From NCBI GenBank assembly GCA_016935435.1, contig JAFGQZ010000055.1, positions 1-58,470 of the forward strand: a stretch of DNA of 58,470 bases, in the 5' to 3' direction. The stretch is from Bacteroidales bacterium (lineage in GTDB: Bacteria; Bacteroidota; Bacteroidia; Bacteroidales; UBA10428). The position numbers were made by a program, and so were the translations under genes. The notes beneath the pieces were generated by a model. That model did not search any database, was not told where the DNA came from, and was given only the letters and a program-made list of their open reading frames with translations. Positions 54,582-58,470 of the stretch are shown one piece after another (within the stretch, counting starts at the first letter, position 1; every line of letters starts with the position of its first letter).

Positions 54582-55310
54582 TTGTGGTTTTCTGTGCCCT
54601 CTTACAAATATTTTGCACCAAAATTTATCAGGGTGGAAAGCAAAGTTTTCGCCATTGGCGATATACACGGTTGTTATAAAACCTTTGAAAAATTGCTCGA
54701 TACGGCTGCCCCGGCCCGAAACGATACCATTGTGCTTTTGGGCGATTATATCGACAGGGGCCCATCGCCCCAAAAAGTTATCGACCTTATTCTTGAATTG
54801 AAATCGGGAGGCTATAAGCTGGTTACACTTATGGGAAACCACGAAAGCATGCTGCTTGAGTCGCGACAAAACATACATGCCTTTACCAACTGGATGTATA
54901 ACGGAGGCGAAGCTACTTTAAGGGATTTTGGCATTGGTTCAGTGGCTGAAATGGGCACAGTTTACCTGAATTTTTTCCGTGGCCTTCGATTTTACTACGA
55001 GGCGGGCAGGTATCTGTTTGTGCATGCTGGTTTTAACGAAAAGCCAGCGGAAACTTTTAACGATGTTCATTCGATGCTCTGGGCAAGAAAAGAATGTTAT
55101 GCTTCGGCGTCTTTTGAAAATAAAACCATTGTTCACGGGCATTCGCCAGTCGATTGCCTTCTTCTTGAAAATGCTGTAAGGGACAAACAACAAGTAATAA
55201 ATGTAGATACCGGTTGTGTTTACGCCCACAGGAAGGGGCTCGGGTATCTCTCGGCTGTAGAGTTTCCTGCGTATAAAATATTTAGTTGTAAAAACATCGA
55301 TATTGAATAG
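54582..55310 (+). CDS. Calcineurin-like serine/threonine metallophosphatase
   Basis: The protein has up to 242 residues if the TTG at 54582 is used; the GTG at 54633 is an alternative start giving 225 residues and beginning VESKVFAIGDIHG. Metal-binding motifs are present: GDIHGCYKTFEKLL, GDYIDRGPSPQKV and LMGNHESMLL, and later FVHAGFN and VHGHSP. This set matches the PPP-type bacterial phosphatases (PrpE/ApaH-like). Substrates may be phosphoproteins or dinucleotides. The stop codon lies directly at a GTTAGCGG core that starts the neighbouring AT-rich block. Confidence 0.87.
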   Translation: MWFSVPSYKYFAPKFIRVESKVFAIGDIHGCYKTFEKLLDTAAPARNDTIVLLGDYIDRGPSPQKVIDLILELKSGGYKLVTLMGNHESMLLESRQNIHAFTNWMYNGGEATLRDFGIGSVAEMGTVYLNFFRGLRFYYEAGRYLFVHAGFNEKPAETFNDVHSMLWARKECYASASFENKTIVHGHSPVDCLLLENAVRDKQQVINVDTGCVYAHRKGLGYLSAVEFPAYKIFSCKNIDIE

Positions 55311-55324
55311 TTAGCGGCAAAATG

Positions 55325-55753
55325 TCAGGAACCTCCGTTTTCCAATTCAGTAATCCGATTTTTAAGAACAGACAGTTTTGATTGCTTTTCAAATGAGAAA
55401 GTATGAGACTCTTTGATTATAAATTCTAATAGATACAATGATTTTTGGTAAAATTCGAGACTCTCACTATGTTTATTTTGAGCAAATGACAATTCTGCTT
55501 GAGTATAAAATAACTCGGACAAAATCTCTAAATGACAATTTGTGAAATTATGCTCCTGGATTAAGTTGTCTGTTAATTTGCACAAAGGAATATGATTAAA
55601 AAAACCAGCATCTTGTTTTAATAAATCCTGATAAGCGTTATCGATTGATTGAGAAGCTTTTTGGTAATCGCCCTTTTTGATTAGACCTAAGATGCCAGCC
55701 ACTAATTCGGCTAGCATCTCAATCATTCTTAAAATAAAGTCTTTTTGATACAT
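55325..55753 (-). CDS. TPR-like helical protein of the sigma block
   Basis: The 142-residue protein is predicted all-helical. It starts MYQKDFILRMIEMLAELVAG and has helical pairs typical of tetratricopeptide-type proteins. It resembles a Bacteroidota/Firmicutes family (DUF6483-like, a tentative recognition from memory) found with sigma-factor genes. It overlaps the membrane protein gene by one base (TAATG), so translation is coupled. A role in sensing or in regulating the sigma factor is inference from this arrangement. Confidence 0.65.
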   Translation of the reverse strand: MYQKDFILRMIEMLAELVAGILGLIKKGDYQKASQSIDNAYQDLLKQDAGFFNHIPLCKLTDNLIQEHNFTNCHLEILSELFYTQAELSFAQNKHSESLEFYQKSLYLLEFIIKESHTFSFEKQSKLSVLKNRITELENGGS

Positions 55754-56394
55754 TATTCGGATTCAGAATTTAATTCGTTGATAGTTTGATTTATGTCTTC
55801 TGTAATTCCTGAGAATCGAGTTTTAAATTCAAACTTTAACAAAAAAGGAAAAATAAATAACATAACAATTAATAGGATAGCTATCATTGTTGAGAACATT
55901 GAAAAATCAATATTAGTGAAACCTCCTCCAGTAATTATTAATTGGAGAATAGTAAAGCTTATAAAGCTCATTCCAAAGAAAACCCCCAATTTAAATTCAC
56001 TGCTTATGGACTTTTTTATTTTTCCTTGCAAAGAAATTAATCCGTCTTTTATTGATAGAATGTTATTGGAATAATCAATGAAACTAATTTTTCTACGAGC
56101 ATTAACAAACATATAGATTAGGTAAATTTCAACGAAAGCGATTCCAAAATAGGCTTGAATGGTAGGGAGTGGTTTCATTAAGTTTAAATGCACCATTGTT
56201 GTAATTAACGGAACGATTATTAATGCGATAAGATAGACCCAATAATCAATGATTACTTTTTTCTTCATTTTAACAAAAAGTCCAGCACCCTTATTTGTGA
56301 CAATTTTTTTAATACTCTCCTTAGCCAGTTGCTCATCGATAAGTTTATTTTCAGAGAGAGTATTCCAGATATTTTTTAATTCTTTAGTTTCCAT
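55753..56394 (-). CDS. Four-helix membrane protein, probable anti-sigma factor
   Basis: From the ATG at 56394 the product has 213 residues. The cytoplasmic N-terminal 40 residues (METKELKNIWNTLSENKLID) are followed by about four membrane helices, among them YWVYLIALIIVPLITTMVHL, FFGMSFISFTILQLII and FSTMIAILLIVMLFIFPFLL. No zinc motif is present. The start overlaps the sigma gene end by 11 bases, and the sigma/membrane-protein order is typical of sigma and anti-sigma pairs, so this protein probably inhibits the sigma factor from the membrane. A direct demonstration is not available from sequence. Confidence 0.7.
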   Translation of the reverse strand: METKELKNIWNTLSENKLIDEQLAKESIKKIVTNKGAGLFVKMKKKVIIDYWVYLIALIIVPLITTMVHLNLMKPLPTIQAYFGIAFVEIYLIYMFVNARRKISFIDYSNNILSIKDGLISLQGKIKKSISSEFKLGVFFGMSFISFTILQLIITGGGFTNIDFSMFSTMIAILLIVMLFIFPFLLKFEFKTRFSGITEDINQTINELNSESE

Positions 56395-56869
56395 TTTCAA
56401 TCGATTTTAAAATTAATGACTTGATTTTATTTATTTTAACACCAGTGTTTGTTTTAGATATTCCAATGATTTCGGCTATTTCTTTATAACTAAATTCGTC
56501 GAGATACAGAGTTATAATTGCTTTGTCAATCTCTGATAGTTTATTGATTGCCAGATAAAGCTTATCTTTGTTTTCATCAGTATCGGAGTTGTTATCGATT
56601 GTAGGTTCTATACTGTGACTATCAATTTTGACAAATTTAGGTTGAGTTTTTTCTTTTCTGAGAATATCGATTGACGCATTAAGGCAAACACGATACATCC
56701 ATGTAGAAAACTTTGATTGATTATTAAAACTAGGAAAAGCTTTCCATAACTGTATGATAAGTTCTTGCTTATAGTCTTCTTTATCAGTCCGATTATTAAA
56801 ATACAGACTACAAATTTTGTGAACTATACCTTGATTTTGATATAACAACTCTGTAAATTCTTTTTCCAT
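56384..56869 (-). CDS. ECF RNA polymerase sigma factor
   Basis: From the ATG at 56869 the product has 161 residues; upstream in-frame codons to 56965 would add a hydrophobic leader without homology. Region 2 has TDKEDYKQELIIQLWKAFPS and FSTWMYRVCLNASIDILRK. Region 4 has LSEIDKAIITLYLDEFSYKEIAEIIGIS and TNTGVKINKIKS. It differs from the sigma factor at 48206 in AT content and in its non-ZAS partner. The palindrome at 56970-57101 lies upstream and could carry its promoter. It is first in the three-gene unit. Confidence 0.9.
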   Translation of the reverse strand: MEKEFTELLYQNQGIVHKICSLYFNNRTDKEDYKQELIIQLWKAFPSFNNQSKFSTWMYRVCLNASIDILRKEKTQPKFVKIDSHSIEPTIDNNSDTDENKDKLYLAINKLSEIDKAIITLYLDEFSYKEIAEIIGISKTNTGVKINKIKSLILKSIENGN

Positions 56870-56969
56870 AATTAATTGATTCGATTTGCACCATAAGACG
56901 AAAATAAAAATGGATTTATTACAAGATACCGAAAAAAGTTGTATAAAATTGAGGATGAAAAACATTCAG

Positions 56970-57101
56970 CCGCTAACACGCGGTCAAAGCAAATTCGGGG
57001 GTAGGTGGGTTTCGAGTCAATCCACACGCATTTAACTCAGTAACGGCAGATACGAAACTGTTCCGCAAACCCAAACTTGCTTTACCGCAAACCGTTAGCG
57101 G
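56970..57101. repeat. 132-bp imperfect palindrome with CCGCTAAC/GTTAGCGG ends
   Basis: CCGCTAAC (56970-56977) pairs with GTTAGCGG (57094-57101). Further in, GCGGT and AAAGCAA segments pair with ACCGC and TTGCTTT. The left arm (ACGCGGTC) and right arm (CGCAAACC) carry small bulges. The centre is unpaired. The form recalls MITE-like or attC-like sequences in other bacteria. No flanking target-site duplication is obvious. Confidence 0.6.
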
Positions 57102-57152
57102 TTATTAACTATCTGCCTTAACGAACATAAAAATGATAAAAATTAAATCGAA

Positions 57153-58470
57153 ATGAAAAAACTACAATTATTGTTAACGACAATTATTTTAATAATTGTT
57201 TCAATCAAGTGTTATTCACTTTCAATTGTTGTAACAACGAGTAATGATAGCATTGCAGGTTCTCTGCGAGAAGCAATAAATAATGCTTCGAGTGGAGATA
57301 CGATTATTTTTGACCAGGGACTTACAGAGATTATTTTAGGAGTTCAGATAAATATCAATAAGTCGCTAACTATCAAGGGAAATCCAAATTTAGTTATACG
57401 TGGGAGTGGTGTAAACGGAACTTTCCCCAGAATCTTTGAAATCACAGGTGATTTATCAATTACTGTTAATATTGAAAGCAGTAATTTATTTAAAACTGGT
57501 TTTCACATAGGTGATACAGTATCATACAACACCGATGGGGCTGTTTTACTGATAAGTAATGCAAATTCAATCATAAATATTAAATCTTGCTATTTCAAGA
57601 GCTATGGTGCATCTGGGGGAAATGTTCAATACTATCCGGTAATTTGGTATGGTCAGAATGGTGGTGCGATTGCAAATTATGGTGGTACAGTAAACATTAC
57701 AAACTGCACATTTTCCGGCCTTAGTGCCGGGGGGCCTGTATATAATGGAAACGGAGGGGTCTTATATCAAATGTCAGGTGAAATAAACCTAACAAATTGT
57801 ACATTTTATGAAAATTCTGTAGAGAATTCTTTTTCGATTAATCACCCTTATATTGGCCGGGGTTCGGCAATTTACTCGCAAAACGGAAATCTTGATGTTA
57901 CAAATTGTACTTTCTGTGAACATACTAATTCTTACACTTATTTTAAACCTGCCCCAGATTTTGGTTCGGTGACAAAATCCACTTCAACTATTATCTTGAA
58001 TAATTCAAATCTATCGATAAAAAACTCAATTTTTTTTCATGATGATAACCGGGATATAGCCGGAGATGTTAATAGCCAACTTATTTCAGGTGGCTATAAT
58101 ATATTTGACCAAACTATTTCCATAGCTGAAGGAGCTAATCCATCCGACATTTTCAATATTAATCCCGGTTTTACTCTTATCGGTGTCAATGAATATGTTG
58201 GATTAGATAAAAGCTCCTGGATCCCCGTTTGTGCTTTGGATGCAGCAGGCTTGGCAATAGATGCGTTGCCTGCCGATGGCAATGGTGCACCTGAATTCGA
58301 CCAAAGAGGCAACATACGTATAAACACTCCTGATATAGGTGCCAGTGAATTTAAAGGATGCATACCAACAGATATGCGGGCAAAATGGAATCCATCGAAA
58401 TTCGGTCAAGCCTCGTGGGCTAGCGAAATAAGTGTTGTAAATGATAGCGTTGTTTGGGTAAGAGATGCAG
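57153..58470 (+). CDS. CSLREA-type parallel beta-helix surface protein (5' part, cut by window end)
   Basis: This open frame runs from the ATG at 57153 to the window edge without a stop, giving about 439 visible residues. It begins with a signal peptide (MKKLQLLLTTIILIIVSIKC). GSLREAINNASSGDTIIF is the SLREA motif that opens Bacteroidota surface proteins of the choice-of-anchor type. Right-handed parallel beta-helix units follow, with repeated T/N-C-T-F motifs (NITNCTFSG, NLTNCTFYEN, DVTNCTFCEH), and FDQRGNIRINTPDIGASEF ends the helix part. The protein is probably secreted, perhaps by T9SS, but the C-terminal signal lies outside the window. It is AT-richer than most genes here. Confidence 0.85.
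   Translation, partial: MKKLQLLLTTIILIIVSIKCYSLSIVVTTSNDSIAGSLREAINNASSGDTIIFDQGLTEIILGVQININKSLTIKGNPNLVIRGSGVNGTFPRIFEITGDLSITVNIESSNLFKTGFHIGDTVSYNTDGAVLLISNANSIINIKSCYFKSYGASGGNVQYYPVIWYGQNGGAIANYGGTVNITNCTFSGLSAGGPVYNGNGGVLYQMSGEINLTNCTFYENSVENSFSINHPYIGRGSAIYSQNGNLDVTNCTFCEHTNSYTYFKPAPDFGSVTKSTSTIILNNSNLSIKNSIFFHDDNRDIAGDVNSQLISGGYNIFDQTISIAEGANPSDIFNINPGFTLIGVNEYVGLDKSSWIPVCALDAAGLAIDALPADGNGAPEFDQRGNIRINTPDIGASEFKGCIPTDMRAKWNPSKFGQASWASEISVVNDSVVWVRDA

Larger units (their letters stand above)
55310..57101. mobile_element. Putative cassette bounded by GTTAGCGG cores
   Basis: GTTAGCGGC at 55310-55318 and GTTAGCGG at 57094-57101 are direct repeats bracketing three same-strand genes and a 132-bp imperfect palindrome. 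The block is more AT-rich than the genes to its left and uses different codons (TCT/TCA rather than the TCG common elsewhere in the window). No recombinase gene lies inside. The arrangement resembles an integron-type cassette in shape, but the core does not fit the canonical GTTRRRY attC core, so the mobility class is unproved. Confidence 0.35.

Noticed and set aside
55310..57101. Classical integron cassette
   Set aside because: The terminal core GTTAGCGG does not satisfy GTTRRRY, the left boundary has no full palindrome and no integrase is visible, so I describe only a cassette-like shape.

Overview
The window comes from a Bacteroidota chromosome, most likely class Bacteroidia. The signs are a type IX secretion (T9SS) C-terminal sorting domain, several promoters of the Bacteroidota form TAnnTTTG, start codons mostly without Shine-Dalgarno sequences, lipoproteins with glycan-degrading folds (GH92, GH36-like), ECF sigma/anti-sigma pairs and small families typical of this phylum (DUF4294, CDGSH plus Fer4_19). 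Genes are densely packed on both strands; most are ordinary housekeeping genes with accessory catabolic loci between them.

Left part (1-35.7 kb). Positions 1-7128 hold a five-gene operon that looks dedicated to galactosamine/N-acetylgalactosamine glycans: agaS-like isomerase/deaminase, GatZ/KbaZ-family protein, PfkB kinase, a GH36-like lipoprotein and an exported NodB-like deacetylase, preceded by a TAnnTTTG promoter box and a 10-bp-period direct repeat resembling a DeoR/AgaR operator. Then come ispE, a histidine kinase, a two-gene unit of a bacterial GRAS-domain protein plus a HisC-like aminotransferase, a nucleoid-associated protein, an acyl-CoA synthetase, tRNA-Gly(CCC), a SpoU methyltransferase, sucC, arginine deiminase, a CDGSH protein, DUF4294/thpR, a 1419-residue double CoA-dehydratase activase, a PatB-type lyase, an SDR, a protein of about ten 35-residue repeats and a predicted outer-membrane barrel. 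Positions 30.5-35.7 kb carry a mannose locus: GH92 alpha-mannosidase and a two-domain mannose-6-phosphate isomerase, divergent from an AraC regulator.

Middle part (35.7-54.5 kb). tRNA-Leu(UAA) and tRNA-Gly(GCC) are followed by mutS. A possible operon upstream of mutS contains a glutamine-synthetase-like ligase, an APH-fold kinase and a HAD-IIA phosphatase. Then rpmH (51 codons, with a well-formed promoter and terminator), a PASTA protein overlapping a T9SS cargo gene, an RluD-type pseudouridine synthase, an ECF sigma/anti-sigma/two CpxP-Spy-like envelope-stress operon, era, a Dabb protein, der, a lipoprotein, a zinc-ribbon protein and a HAMP-GAF receptor without a visible output domain.

Right end (54.5-58.5 kb). 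A metallophosphatase is followed by an AT-rich three-gene block (ECF sigma, four-helix membrane protein that is probably its anti-sigma, TPR-like protein). The block lies between two directly repeated GTTAGCGG cores and carries a 132-bp imperfect palindrome at one end, so it has the shape of a mobile cassette. The window ends inside a CSLREA/parallel beta-helix surface protein.

The loci I think most deserve follow-up are the GRAS/aminotransferase unit, the galactosamine operon with its lone GatZ-like protein, the GS-like/kinase/phosphatase cluster and the palindrome-bounded sigma cassette.
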